Source: Colias croceus (taxonomy: Eukaryota; Arthropoda; Insecta; Lepidoptera; Pieridae). From it: 64,000 bases of DNA. The stretch covers positions 8,866,001 to 8,930,000 of the forward strand of contig NC_059542.1 of assembly GCF_905220415.1 (NCBI RefSeq), written 5' to 3'. The notes beneath the pieces are model-generated. The model was not told the DNA's origin. It worked only from the letters and a program-made list of their open reading frames with translations, and made no database searches. Numbering within the stretch: position 1 is the first letter of the stretch; every line of letters starts with the position of its first letter. The translations under genes and the position numbers were made by a program. Below, in pieces: positions 46,055 through 58,267 of this stretch.

Positions 46055-47624
46055 TAAAGTTGCTAGCTTTGCGCCTCAATTCTACATGATACGTGAATGT
46101 AAATGCATTCATGATTAAACATAACTTTGCAATCTCCGCATACAATATAAAACTCAGGTATTACTTCCGAAACTTCACAGACATCTACAGCTAGAAGTGG
46201 CTCTATATACTCTGCAAAGCTCTGTACGTGTGAGTCAAAAGATGAATACTAACTACCTAGTTGTATATAGAGATTCGTAGGTAAAAGCCTGCATGACATT
46301 TCTCTTCTTTTATAGACTGAAGTTAAACTATTGATCAATTTATTGTTAGCAACAGAACAGAATAGTACCAAGTGAGTATCTCTATCTTTTGCGGGAATGT
46401 TTTATATATTCACAAAATTATGGAAAACGAATAAAAGCCAACATTTACGTATTTCGGTGGTAGGCAGTAAACATAAGCTAGTGAAAACAATTGTAATAAA
46501 ATATTTCCAAACGTTGCTATTCAAAATAGACCAGTTTTGCTGCTGTATTGAACCGACGACAAACGACAAATATGGCGCATTTATAAACAAAGTAACATAA
46601 ATATTTTGATCAAATAGTATCAGACAAAAATAAACTAGATAATATTAAGTAAGTTCATACACTTTTCAATATTTCAATGAAAAGACAGTTCTTGTAGTTT
46701 CATAGTAAAAAGTTGACGATCACCAACACTCGCTGTTACACTTAAACAAAAAGTTGTTCTAGTTAATCTCGTTACAGTCAATAAAGGCATAATAAATTGA
46801 ATCTAGTCTCCATTTAAAAAGAGATCAGCGACAAACAGGAACATTAACAGTTCCTTATCACATTTCTATGTTGATTGTAATGATGCGTTTAAATAAGAGT
46901 AAAAATACGCGTGATAAACTAAGTAATGTTAATCATTGATAACTAGAAGTAGAAGAGACTGTATTTAGTTCTACGTTTAAATTCAACACATGGTTGTGAC
47001 AAAAATATCTCTTTAGAAACTTGGTACGACTAAAACAACTTCGTGTTATTAATGTTATATAAAAGACGACAAAAGCCCAAAGAAAAGTTCCATTCTTCGC
47101 CCATCCGGAGCAGCAATAAGCTATACCTAATATTAAAAAATCCTACATAACTTTTCAAGTGTCCACTGCATCCTTTCTTATATTACGTGTTAGACTTAAG
47201 GCTTTTGTGCGCAAAGAGCCTCAATGGAATCGCTGGAAATAGATTCTGTTCTACATAGCTCCTGCTCCGGTCCGCTGGCCAGCCCCTGATAAATCGTAAC
47301 TAGGTTGCTGACTCCGTTCAATTAAAATTCAAAGAAGAAAAAATTACTTCCCGCGATTGAAGACGTTAATTGCATTGGGGAAAACTTAGTTATCCCGATT
47401 TGAAACTTGTGGCTTTTTACTTTGAACGTACGTAACGCGGTTTAATTGGCATCGATTTTTTCTAATTAAATGTATAATGTGAAAATGTTGCATGTACAAA
47501 TCAAAGGAGGTGTGTATATTAATATCCTGGTTCAAATAAATTAGTACACACTACACAATAAATTTGTTTCTGTGTACACTATCTTCCCAATTTTGTAATT
47601 GTATTAAGTTTCTGCTTTTATTTT

Positions 47625-47735
47625 TTGGTTGCTTGGAAGAAATTGCTGTTAAGCAATAAAGCCGCCAATTGCTTAGTATAATATCCTGATTTTGTCAAAC
47701 TTTGTGTGTGCAATAAAGAGTATATAAATAAAAAC
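47625..47735 (+). mobile_element. LINE 3'-end fragment (family K)
   Basis: Carries GCTTGGAAGAAATTGCTGTT, 'aagcaataaagccgccaattgc', then 'ttgtgtgtgcaataaagagtatataaata'. The AATAAAGAGTAT end is the usual 3' terminus of this non-LTR family. Confidence 0.65.
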
Positions 47736-48930
47736 AATAACTATAATATGGAAAAAATCATTTCAATAAGCTGTTATTATACGACGACACTTTTGTATAA
47801 TTTTCTAGGTTTATTGAAACTCTTCTTTGAGTTTAATTACTCTTTATATATTAGTTATCGCTAATGAATATGAATTTTTTTTTCCAACTGTATCACTGAA
47901 ATATACATACAAGTCGTCATTGTCAGTTATTCTATGGATTGAGTTATTTGTATATTATATTGTATACTTATATGAGTTATATGTATCAGTGATGTATCAG
48001 CACAACACTATACAATGCTATGACAAATCGGGCCCTAATGTCATGGAAACGAAACAGGATCGTTAATCGAGAAACCGAGAAGTGAGAACTAACTATATAC
48101 TACGTACCATATTGAACTGTTTTTGCTTTTATTATATTATACGTTTTATATTAGCGTTGTTATAATATTTATATACGAATATTACATCTTTGATAATGTA
48201 TACTGTGATGTTAATCTCAAACACGCTTTCAAGTTTCATCTCTGAATAGAGCATTATGTTATTGATTTTTTGTAACATGGTTGTGTTTTATTGTGCCTCA
48301 ATAATTATTATTGCAAAAGATATGTCTATTACAATATAGTGTGCACTGTGCATGAGCAATAACTACCACTATTTTAGGCAAGTGGATAAGATATATAATA
48401 CTCTTAAAAAGTATAATTGGTAAGTTTCAAGAATTTACAGTGTAATTTCAGGAAGACAATGAGCATTCCCATTCACAGTGTGGCATGAATGCATCCTTCA
48501 GTCAGTAACCTAAGAAACCTGTTATACTCATTATGACATCATTCTCTTCAACTTCAGCCGTTATTTAATTATAAAATTTAACAAATTAGATTATACCTTT
48601 AAGCATTATGTAAGTTGGTAAAATTGTTCATCTCCAGGGACTCGTCCCTTGCCACCAATTTCAGTCCAAAATAAACCAACAAACCAAAACATTTCAAAGT
48701 TCTTCCAGATATTAACATACAAATTACAATATTTTATTGTTGTGGTCGTTATTAGTAGATTAAATCTCTATGGAGGCGTTAGATTTCTTAGAAATATGAA
48801 TTTTAAATAACGCTATTGAAGTCTGTAATATTTATCGTGAGGTAAAAACGATAAAAGTATTTCTATTCAAGTCACGCATTTGTTTGAACTCTTGTTTTCA
48901 TAAATAATCTGGATATTAGAAAAATATTTT

Positions 48931-49106
48931 TAAAGTGAAACTTTTATTACATCGCCTCAAACTTTTTGGTCTGTGTAGCGCATGTCGCGTGTATCGCGGC
49001 AACCGAGTAGGTATTACCTACTCGGCACGCGACATGCGCTACACAAAGCAGTGTTCCGAACCGTTCGAACAATTTCATTTTACCGGGGTTTCATAAAACC
49101 ACACCC
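48931..49106 (+). repeat. Hairpin element, left copy
   Basis: Runs from TAAAGTGAAACTTTTATTAC to the small hairpin GGTTTCATAAAACC. It contains TGTGTAGCGCATGTCGCGTG at about 48973-48992 and its exact reverse complement CACGCGACATGCGCTACACA at about 49025-49044. Between them is a second palindrome, CCGAGTAGGTA / TACCTACTCGG. The ends AAAGTGAAACT and AATTTCATTTT are approximate inverted repeats. It is duplicated at 50201-50388. Confidence 0.85.
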
Positions 49107-49119
49107 TTGGATATGTCGC

Positions 49120-50155
49120 CATGACCTCACCTTCACCGAGTAGGCCGAGTAGGTAGACCATACCTATTACCGAGTAGACCAAGTAGACTGCACCTTCGAG
49201 TAGACCAAACCTATTACCGAGTAGACGAAGTAGACCGCTCCTTCGAGTAAACCAAACCTATTACCGAGTAGACCAATTAGACCGCACCTTCGAGTAGACC
49301 ATACCTATTACCGAGTAGACCAAGTAGACCGCACCTTCGAGTAGACCAAACCTATTACCGAGTAGACCAAGTAGACCGCACCTTCACCGATTAGTCCAAG
49401 TAGACCATACCTATTACCGAGTCGACCAAGTAGACCACACCTTCGAGTAGACTAATCCTATTACCGAGTAGACCAAGTAGACCAATCCTATTATCGAATA
49501 GACCAAGTAGACCACATCAATTTCCGAGTAGACCAAGTAGACTGCACCTTCACAGAGAAGACCAAGTAGACCGCACCTTCACCGAGTAGACCAAGTAGAC
49601 CGTACCTTCACCGAGTAGACCAAGTAGACCACACCAATTTCCGAGTAGACTACATCAATTTCCGAGTAGACCAAGTAGACCGCACCTTCGAGTAGACCAA
49701 ACCTATTACCGAGTAGACCAAGTAGACCGCACTTTCACCGATTAGTCCAAGTAGACCAATCCTATTATCGAATAGACCAAGTAGACCACATCAATTTCCG
49801 AGTAGACCAAGTAGACCGCACCTTCACCGAGTAGACCAAGTATACCACACCAATAGACCACATCAATTTCCGAGTAGACCAAGTAGACCGCACCTTCACC
49901 GAGTAGACCAAGTATACCACACCAAATTCCGAGTAGACCAAGTATACCACACCAAATTCCGAGTAGAACAAGTAGACCGCACCTTCACAGAGAAGACCAA
50001 GTAGACCACACCAATTTCCGAGTAGTCTACATCAATTTCCGAGTAGACCAAGTAGACCGCACATTCGAGTAGACCAAACCTATTACCGAGTAGACCAAGT
50101 AGACCGTACATTCGAGGAGACCAAACCTATTACCGAGTAGACCAATTAGACGATG
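49120..50155. repeat. Minisatellite of AGTAGACC-type units, about 1 kb
   Basis: Dozens of variants of CCGAGTAGACCAAGTAGACC followed by CGCACCTTC, CACACCAATTT or AATCCTATTA. Units of about 20-32 bp mix in changing order, so it has higher-order structure. The core CCGAGTAG is the same as the inner palindrome of the hairpin element that flanks it on both sides. Open frames on the minus strand with repeated STWSTRK words are by-products of the repeat. Confidence 0.9.
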
Positions 50156-50160
50156 ATAAT

Positions 50161-50388
50161 GACATGGTCTGTGTAGCGCATGTCGCGTGACGTACGATAA
50201 TTAAAGTGAAACTTTTATTACATCGTCTCAAACTTTTTGGTCTGTGTAGCGCATGTCGCGTGTATCGCGGCTGCCGAGGTAGGTATACCTACTCGGCAGC
50301 CGACCGACACGCGACATGCGCTACACAAAGCAGTGTTCGGAACCGTTCGAACAGTTTCACTTTTACCGTGGTTTCATAAAACCACACA
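50161..50388 (+). repeat. Hairpin element, right copy, with partial extra copy
   Basis: A fragment at about 50166-50189 (TGGTCTGTGTAGCGCATGTC plus GCGT) is followed by a complete copy at 50201-50388. This copy has the same TGTGTAGCGCATGTCGCGTG arms, an inner palindrome TACCTACTCGGCAGCC, inverted-repeat ends AAAGTGAAACT and AGTTTCACTTT, and the outer GTGGTTTCATAAAACCAC hairpin. Its termini are better matched than those of the left copy. Confidence 0.85.
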
Positions 50389-52815
50389 ACATTTTTTTTT
50401 CAGTAAGTTGTTTATTAGAAAAGGATTACGTACTTCTTTGCGATTATTATTGGCAATATTAAATGTCTATCTTGAATTATAAAATACGTAAAAGCTAGCA
50501 GTTTTATACAAAACGAGCAAGAATATGTATCAATTTAGAAGTTTGTGATTAATGACGCTGTATATCAATTACTGTTGTCAGTTACACCTTGGAGGGTGGA
50601 ATTTTCAAGGGGATGTAATGGTTACTTAAGATACCTATCGTTTATTTATCGTAAAAACTGCGTTTCTGAAACCCTTATCTGAAGATTTAATGTCGTGTTT
50701 TTCTTGTTTAGCCTTGTATCGATATAAAGGTGATTTATTTATCTTTTGAAAACTTTTCTAATTTTGTTTTTTAAACGTGTATGTGTAATGTAGGGTGTAG
50801 CGATCTCTATATATTTTAAATTATATATCTATATTTTCTACACAAATTTGCATTTTGTATGGGTATGTGATAATTTTAGTGATTCTATACTTTACAGAAA
50901 CCTAACTAAAAAGTCATTAAAAAGTTTGAATAAAAATGTTCACTTCGTTTTAAGTACAATGTGATAGCACGAATTTGAAAACCGCCTTTAAACAGGCCAT
51001 TGAACCCAAGAATACAAATTAATTTCGTCTACCTACATAAAATAATTGTATCCAACACGAGCAAAAAAACTCCCAACTATATCTCGTTCAGAACAATAAC
51101 GTAAAACCGTTAGCAATTAAACTTTCTAAAATACCTCAAAACCCACGTTAATCGACGTGTACTTTTAACAACACGTTTCTGAAACTAAGCTTAGTTAAAA
51201 ACCTGGACTACCAGGAATATGTTTAAAATTTTAACCGGCAACGTAAACTCGTACAAATTAGGTTAGCGCTCACCTGTACAACGTGGTAACTATTTATTTA
51301 AAAACAATTAAAAATCAACTTTTATAACGTAAGTTTAACTGTTTCAAGCGCTTAATTAATTTTGTAACTGATGTTAAAGCAAATTACAGTAACCTGTTAA
51401 GGTTACCTGAATTTTAATGAGAGGATCTAAATACTATACTAGGTGTATTTCCGATAGAATAATATCCAACCTACTCGAATTACTTATAACAAAATTTTTA
51501 TATTTAATTTAATTGTGTTCAGAAGATCGTCTACCGCACTTAAAAAAGTGCTAATACTAAAAAATGGAAGGAAGTCAATTCTCAACTAAATATGGCATAG
51601 TCCATATTATAGTCAAATGATTTCCCACGTATTGCCAGACATAGTCGTTCATAATTAAATCAATTAGTTACACTATATAAAATACACTACATTTTGTTGC
51701 TTTTGAAATTAATAAACACAATTTAAAATGTTGAATAAAAGTACTAACAAGAATTCTGTATGAAATTTTCAATTTGAATGTTTGTATTGTTCGAGAGCTT
51801 TAGTTGTAAAGACAAACAGTGAAGACTGTATTTTATCAAAGGATTATAGTTAGGCGACAAGTTCTGGGTACTTGATTTGTTAGGATGATCCATTGGGTGA
51901 ATTTTAGAACTTCTTGTATTTAATTGAAGTTGTCATTTTTCTTTTCCTTTTTCCAGTAGGCAACACTCGTAACCTCAGTTACCACCAGGGAATACGGCTG
52001 ATCGTCTGCCTTCTGGTACCATATAAAATAATTTCTAAGCTACTAGCCTCTAATTAGCAGCTCCGGATAAATTCAGCTATCTACTTGTGATGATGGAATA
52101 AAATGATATCCAGAAAACAAAGTATCGTTTAGTACATTTTTAGATATGTATTAAAAAAACATGTATTCGGCATTACAAATGTCACATCAATTTTAATTAC
52201 ATTGTATAGAAATATAATTCGTAATAGTCGTATTTTTAATCTTTAAAATATCATCTTTAATCGACACAAAATTGGCATGAATATACAAATTATCTATTTC
52301 TTATTAATAAAATAAATAGAAAAATATTTTTGCAGATTTGGCTCTTTCACTTATCAAAAGAACGACGCATCGACGTTATATCTTGTATAGAGATAATTTA
52401 TTGGCCGGAAAGTGACATAGGCTTTCCCAAATATAGGGTTCTTGTACGGTAAATATTAAATATAAACCCAGACGTGCAAACTATGGCTCTTTCTATATAA
52501 GTGTCTAGTAATTTCTGGTAACATTATTCCACCAAAAATAGGTAGCAAGTCTTACAAATTTTCAGCTGTAAAATCACAACGAGGTAGATTACTTGAATAA
52601 ATGAGAATCAAATACGGATGCAGCCACGGGAAATAGACACTAAATTATAATAGAGCTAGCTGGCTCCGGTCCACGCCAAAACAAATTAGTACAATGTTAT
52701 ATAACTGGTGGACTGCAGTGAACTGCGCAGTATTTTAAACCTCAATCTATTGCTAAGGTACTGCAACGTTATTATGACTAATGCTTTGGAACTCTGGAGG
52801 AAATTTGTGTTTTAC

Positions 52816-52845
52816 GAAGCGCTGCCGATGTTTTCGCAGCGCTTC
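52816..52845. repeat. 10-bp perfect hairpin
   Basis: GAAGCGCTGC at 52816-52825 and GCAGCGCTTC at 52836-52845 are separated by 10 bases. GC-rich against AT-rich surroundings. The role is unknown. Confidence 0.6.
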
Positions 52846-54819
52846 TATTGGAGCGTGGAGTAATTTTGGGTTGATTTAACATGATTTTGGACATCGTTAT
52901 GATCGGATTTGTGTGGAAATTATTTTGTATTTAATCCGTAGAATTTAGAGCTCAATGCCCATTATTCGAGAAAAATAATTTGGAGGTAGAGTTAACATAT
53001 GAAAGGAATCAAGAGCAAGAGCAACATGTTATCGAATGATATTTAAAACTTTAAAAAATATTAAAAATGTGAAGTAGGTAAATTAAATATACCTACATAA
53101 TTTTTTTTTATCTAAATGAACCCTGTAGTTAAAATTGATACTAACAGCTAAACACGTAAAATTATCAAGTTAATATTTTACTATTATTTGTTGTTAATGT
53201 TTGTATATAATATAATATCATTGATTATTATTCATGCAACTATGTTCTTAGTTAAAACAAATGAATCGTGCGTGATCGATGTTTCGAAAATTAAAAGCTA
53301 AATAATTCTCAATTTATCCAGACAAATTAAATTATAAAAAGGCAGACAGTATGCAAATACGTCAAAATTAATATTCAAGAACTAAACGCCTTAAGAATAT
53401 AATAATGGTTCTATTTACCACAAAGTGCTTTACTGTGTCTTCATTCATCATCTTTCTAGTACTCTATTATGACGGATGTCGTCATGGTTGCCACTTCGCG
53501 GAAATAAAACATTGTAGGGATGTTTAATTAAATTGATCAAAAGATTGCTGGTCGCTTTCATTCAAATGGTTTCTGATTTTCATGAATGAGTGAGTTATTA
53601 AGATTTTTTTAAACAATTTAATGAAGATGGATGTACTAAGAATTACTTACTGCAACTTTTATTATGAATTAGGACACGTTCTGTTATAAGATCTCTCATC
53701 ATTTTTCTGTTAAAAAATATTTCCAACATAAACCAATTATAAATAGCTAGAGCTATATTAGCTTTTCATTTTGAACACGATACCAATAATAATCAATACA
53801 TGAAATACGTTTCGCTATTGCTATGAACGTGAGAAACCTCTAATTGCAATCGGAATTATCTTTAGAATTACATCTATGCAAAAACGACAGGTGGTAACCC
53901 TGAATAGCGTTCATCCATCTCTTTCTTGCACGATGGTCGCTTGCTAAGCTATACATCTGTCTCGCTCTGATATTATCAATTTGACAGTTGCGAGGGGAGA
54001 TAGGTTTTTCGGAGACAATGTTTTGACGCGATGTACGGTACGATATGTCGCAAGATTGGGGGAATTTTTGTAAGGGTATCATTTATGTTTTAATGCCTCT
54101 CTTTATCTTGAATATTAATAGCAGCAGGATACTTTCAAATTGGCTTTTTTCGTTTAAGCTTTATTTCAATTGTAATTATTTATTTTGTACATTTGTCTGT
54201 TTTTTTATGGAAAATACAAAGAAATAGAGACTATTGTGGTAATCCACTTCGAATACAGATAAGTCGAAGGTTGAAAATCGTATCAATTTTTAAACTTCTA
54301 TCTTACATACCTTATTCATATAACATGCACTCTACCTTCAAGAGTAAAATGTATAAAGTAAACCGAAGTATTGTTCAGAATCTACTTACGCCTTACAAAC
54401 TTACTGAAGTGTTCGATAAACACAGTTTCAGAGTTTCTAGTAAAGTTTGTACACCTGATTGGCTGTAGATAGTACGACCTTATGTAATAGAGGTTCAGCT
54501 CCACCAGTTCAGTGGTTTGTAATTAGCAAGCTTGAGTACCGCATTAGAAAGCCTGGACAAATTTCGACTAATGTGACACTAAGTAACCCAGAAATGAAGC
54601 TCCTCTTTTAAAGATATTCCATGAGTACAAATGCATCAAGGATATAAAAACTTGCACGTATATCATAACGAACTCACTCTTACTTTTCCACTAAAATTTA
54701 AAGGACTTCCGCGAAGGAATGAGTACTTGACATAATATTACTTTTAATGGAGAAGATGTTCAGCGCAGTCTGTTATTGCCAAGTTATTGTTTATTAGCAT
54801 TTTGTGCCTTTCGCCTTTT

Positions 54820-55000
54820 AAAGTTAGTAAAGAATTGATCCAGAATGCATAGGCAGATGTCAAACCATTAAATCTGACTAAGTTAGTTGACCACAACAAA
54901 TGATAATTTTGTGGGTCGAAAGTTACTAAGAATTGATCCAGAATACATAAGCAGATGTTAAATCTTGACCATCTAAGTAGGTTGACCACAGTATGACAAA
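54820..55000. repeat. Diverged 98-bp tandem duplication
   Basis: AGAATTGATCCAGAATGCAT at 54831 recurs as AGAATTGATCCAGAATACAT at 54929, each followed by related 'aagcagatgt' and 'gttgaccaca' words. Two copies only. Confidence 0.75.
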
Positions 55001-55683
55001 AGCAACGCTATTTTCAAACTGCAAGTTTAACTCAATTGAAGTATACAGTTGGAGAATATTAAAAACATGAACGTCCCAAGAGTGAGATAACGAGGCGTTG
55101 TGTACATTAGTATTCCTAAGTGCGATTGTTATCGCGCGTGTCCCACTTTAACCAATTTGTAAGGAAGTCTAATTGCCTGTTGCAAGTATTGATAACTCTT
55201 GTTCGGTCTGGATAACTTGCAGTTTTTAATTTACTGCGTGAACGGAATTTGTTGATTCCTTTGATACTTTTATAATACAAATTTTGATTATAAAAGTCTC
55301 ATAATATCATATTATATAAATCTGAAAATGAAGATTTTTGTATGATAGCAATTGCAAATACCCAAAATATGTATGTTTAATAAGGATCATTACAGCATAC
55401 CACACAAAAAAAAAATCCTAGGAGGTGTTTGAAAATTCGAAAGTTTCTTACAACCTTTACACACATATACGCACTTTGATCTCAAAGGGTGTGATGTAGC
55501 AAATTATTGCAAGTTGAATTTTGTTCTACAGAAAGGCTTAAAGATCTGACATTATATTATATGAAGGATAAGAACCAATAAGCTGGGGTCATTTGTGGAT
55601 GGGGTCATATTAAGACTAGTAACCTGTTTGCTTCGGTCTTGCGAGTAACCTTTTATGCCTTCACCCCATTGCTATATTAAAAT

Positions 55684-55873
55684 ACTGGCTTACCGCCCGC
55701 GGCTTCGCCCGCTTTGTCTAAAACCTAATAAATTATATACTAAAACATTCCTCTTGAATCACTTTATCTATTAAAAAAAAAACCGCATCAAAATCCGTTG
55801 CGTAGTTTTAAAGATTTAAGCATACAAAGGGATATAGGGACAGAGAAAGCGACTACGTTTTATACTATGTAGT
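55684..55873 (+). mobile_element. LINE/SINE-like repeat family A, copy 8
   Basis: Forward copy from CTGGCTTACCGCCCGCGGC to ACTATGTAG, among the best preserved, with a short 'gggatataggga' insertion near the end. Confidence 0.75.
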
Positions 55874-56616
55874 GATGATATACTTCAGATAGAGTTACAG
55901 CAAAAATGATATAGAAATACTGATGTATAAATTTGTAATAAAGATATCGATGTGTAGGAGAGTTGTCACAAGCAGAACAAATCATATTCCCCTCGTTAGT
56001 AAACTCTCACATTTTTGACGTCTATTGTAGGACATCTCCAGTATTCGAGTGCTTGATTATACAATGCTTTTAAAAACAATTTAGCCTCTACCACTCATGA
56101 AATAAGATCTACAATCGAAAAAAAATCCACCACCGAACCTTTACTTGTTAACGTTGCTAGATTTACGAATTTGTAAACAAAAAGATACCCTCTAATCCAA
56201 AGTGTTAAAGTTGAAAATCGTGTAGTGTACGCAAAATTTTTTCGCACATTCTTCCACAACTCTTGAGATGAGTGCCTGAGACTTCGTCCCTCAACGTTAT
56301 TCTTAAAATAAAGAGTATTTTTATTTTTACGGATCAGAATAAATTTCTATAAGAATAGTTAGAGGGGACCGAGTAGGCTTTGCCGGGAAACTTTTAATGA
56401 ATCCAGTAATTTCGTTAGTTTCGAATTGTTTTTACTTCGGATCGTTAAATAATTATATTCAAGTCAGTTGATCTATCATCAACACTGTTACTTTTAATGG
56501 TTATATAAATATTATAAAACTAATCGAAACTGATAAAATTTTAATTGTGAACTACCCAGCTGCAGCGTTATCTCAATTTCTCTAAATATGCCTGCTGTCT
56601 TTCGAAATACATCATA

Positions 56617-56738
56617 GGCCGGTTGCAGAGCTTCAACGACCATCAGTGCGTACGTCAGTCGCGCTTGTCATATGTATGGAAATTCATAAAACCGTTCATA
56701 GCTAGACCGACCACGGTACGCGTATTTCCAAACCGGCC
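56617..56738. mobile_element. Small MITE with GGCCGGTT termini
   Basis: 122 bp with ends GGCCGGTTGCAGAGC and GGAAATACG..-type sub-ends closing in CCAAACCGGCC (right end). Flanked by ATA at 56614-56616 and 56739-56741, a probable 3-bp duplication. A PIF/Harbinger-like origin is possible. Confidence 0.6.
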
Positions 56739-57232
56739 ATAGACATCCCTCTACAATTATTTATCCATAAACGTCTTATTTGATACTAAAATAACAAACA
56801 CGTATTTATGCAAAATAACAGGTTAAACGTTAGATATTGCACCTGTAAGTATAACCACACTGACCCGAATAACAGGAAAGGCAGGTGGAATGGAAGAATA
56901 AGACTGTGGTTAGTAATTTATTACAAAAATAAGGGCCGAGGGCTATCTGATCGTGACTTACAGCGGGCCCTCAAATCCTATGGGACTTATTTCTTTGAAA
57001 CTTTTTTGGAATTCGCCGTTCACATTTTATTTGCAAGCGTTTTACAGTGGTTACTACTTACAAGATTCAAATACAGGCTTTTAGAAATTGATGATATCGA
57101 AGATATTCACCCTTATATAAACTGAGTGTTTTGCAATTTGTGTATGGTTAATATAATCCATTCAACATTGATTTGAAAAGAAAAGATAAAGTCAACATTT
57201 GTATAAAAGATGCCTCGCTGCAGAATCATTAC

Positions 57233-58267
57233 TAGGGCATGCAGAACCGAGTCCGGTTCCAAGTTTCTGAAACCCGGTTCCAAATCGAGCTCAGAACCGG
57301 GTAGAACCGGGTTACCCGGTTCTTTTATAATACCTCGGAAAAAAATACGAAATTAAACAAAAGCAACTGTAAAAGTACCTGATGGGCCTTTTATTTTACG
57401 CGGCTTGTGTCTTATTTTATTAAATTAATAAAGAAACAAAATTTCAATACTTCTCTTTATTTATCAGTCTTATAAAAGTACCTTGTTATCATAATATCAC
57501 ATATAAACTTAAACCTAATTCATTAACTGCAAACTGTAAAGCAAAAAAACCGGCCAAGTGCGAGTCGGACTCGCGCTCCGAGGGCTCCGAACAAACCTAT
57601 TTTTTATAATGTTGTAACTTTAAAATTTATGTTTCTAGCATTTTTTATCTGTGTTATAAGGCGTTACTTTTACCAAATTTAAAAGCTCTTTGTTCATGAG
57701 AAGTACCCTGTAGGTTTTGAGCCCCATGCGAATGTCGAAATTTGCGAAAATTTTCAGCATTTACGGCTGTATCTTTTGATGCGTTGGCTTGTGAGTTTGA
57801 CTTTTTCACAGCATCAAGGGACCGAAGACTTGAGTATTCGATATAAATTTCAGCTTGATACCAAAAACAAAAATATGACTGGAGCATTATAATATGAAAC
57901 AGTAAAATCAACAGCTTTTCCAATTCACGACAAATCTAATAAAAATATTTCAGTAGCCTAATTTTTGGCATTTTCGAAGCCTATTTTTTTTTGGCAAGTA
58001 ATACACCCGTAGGAAACTTATAGCATCTAAGGTTAGACAACCAATCAGAGCCACGCTTGAGGCGATGCACGTGAGTCTGACGTTGCCAGATAGAATAAAT
58101 TTGTTAAAATAATGCAGCAAAATATAAATAACACTTAATATTTTAATATTTTTGTCGGAACCGGGAGAACCGGGTTTCATACTATTCAGACCCGGTTCCC
58201 AAGATCATCAAAAAACCCGGGTTTACCCGGGTTTTTCGGAACCGGGTAAACCCGGGTGCATGCCCTA
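57233..58267. mobile_element. hAT-like non-autonomous element, 1,035 bp, 8-bp target duplication
   Basis: Terminal inverted repeats TAGGGCATGCA (57233-57243) and TGCATGCCCTA (58257-58267). Flanked by ATCATTAC at 57225-57232 and 58268-58275, exactly the 8 bp expected of hAT transposases. Subterminal regions are full of AACCCGGGT / ACCGGGT words (57241-57325 and 58155-58260). The interior has no transposase. At about 57549-57592 it carries CCGGCCAAGTGCGAGTCGGA, the start of another widespread arthropod repeat, which appears nested. Two short minus-strand frames inside have no recognisable domain. Confidence 0.88.
57549..57592 (+). mobile_element. Nested CCGGCCAAGTGCGAGTCGGACT repeat start
   Basis: The phrase CCGGCCAAGTGCGAGTCGGA followed by 'ctcgcgctccgagggctccg' is, from memory, one of the most common repeat words in Lepidoptera and other arthropods. 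Here it lies within the hAT-like element, and related phrases ('tttcagcttgatacc' at about 57848-57862) suggest that much of the interior derives from it. Confidence 0.5.

Noticed and set aside
47210..47310. GC-richer patch with short frames on both strands (plus strand MESLEIDSVLHSSCSG; minus strand after a CAG acceptor).
   Set aside because: Both end in stops within 30 codons, with no donor and no recognisable protein.
48638..48810. Possible second coding exon of the 44785 gene (acceptor CTCCAG at 48637, in phase, 57 open codons ending in TAA).
   Set aside because: The phase fits, but the translation has no domain, codon use is AT-driven and, with many acceptor-like sites in 19 kb, one such match is expected by chance.
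49765..50111. Minus-strand frames with repeated STWSTRK words.
   Set aside because: By-products of the AGTAGACC minisatellite.
51960..52030. LINE 3'-end-like words (GGCTGATCGTCTGCCTTCTGG).
   Set aside because: Resembles a common lepidopteran non-LTR tail, but too short and diverged to call with confidence.
56808..57125. 105-codon plus-strand frame, the longest non-repeat frame outside the genes.
   Set aside because: No domain or family is recognisable, and one frame of about this length is expected by chance in 64 kb of this composition. Transcript data would be needed to revive it.
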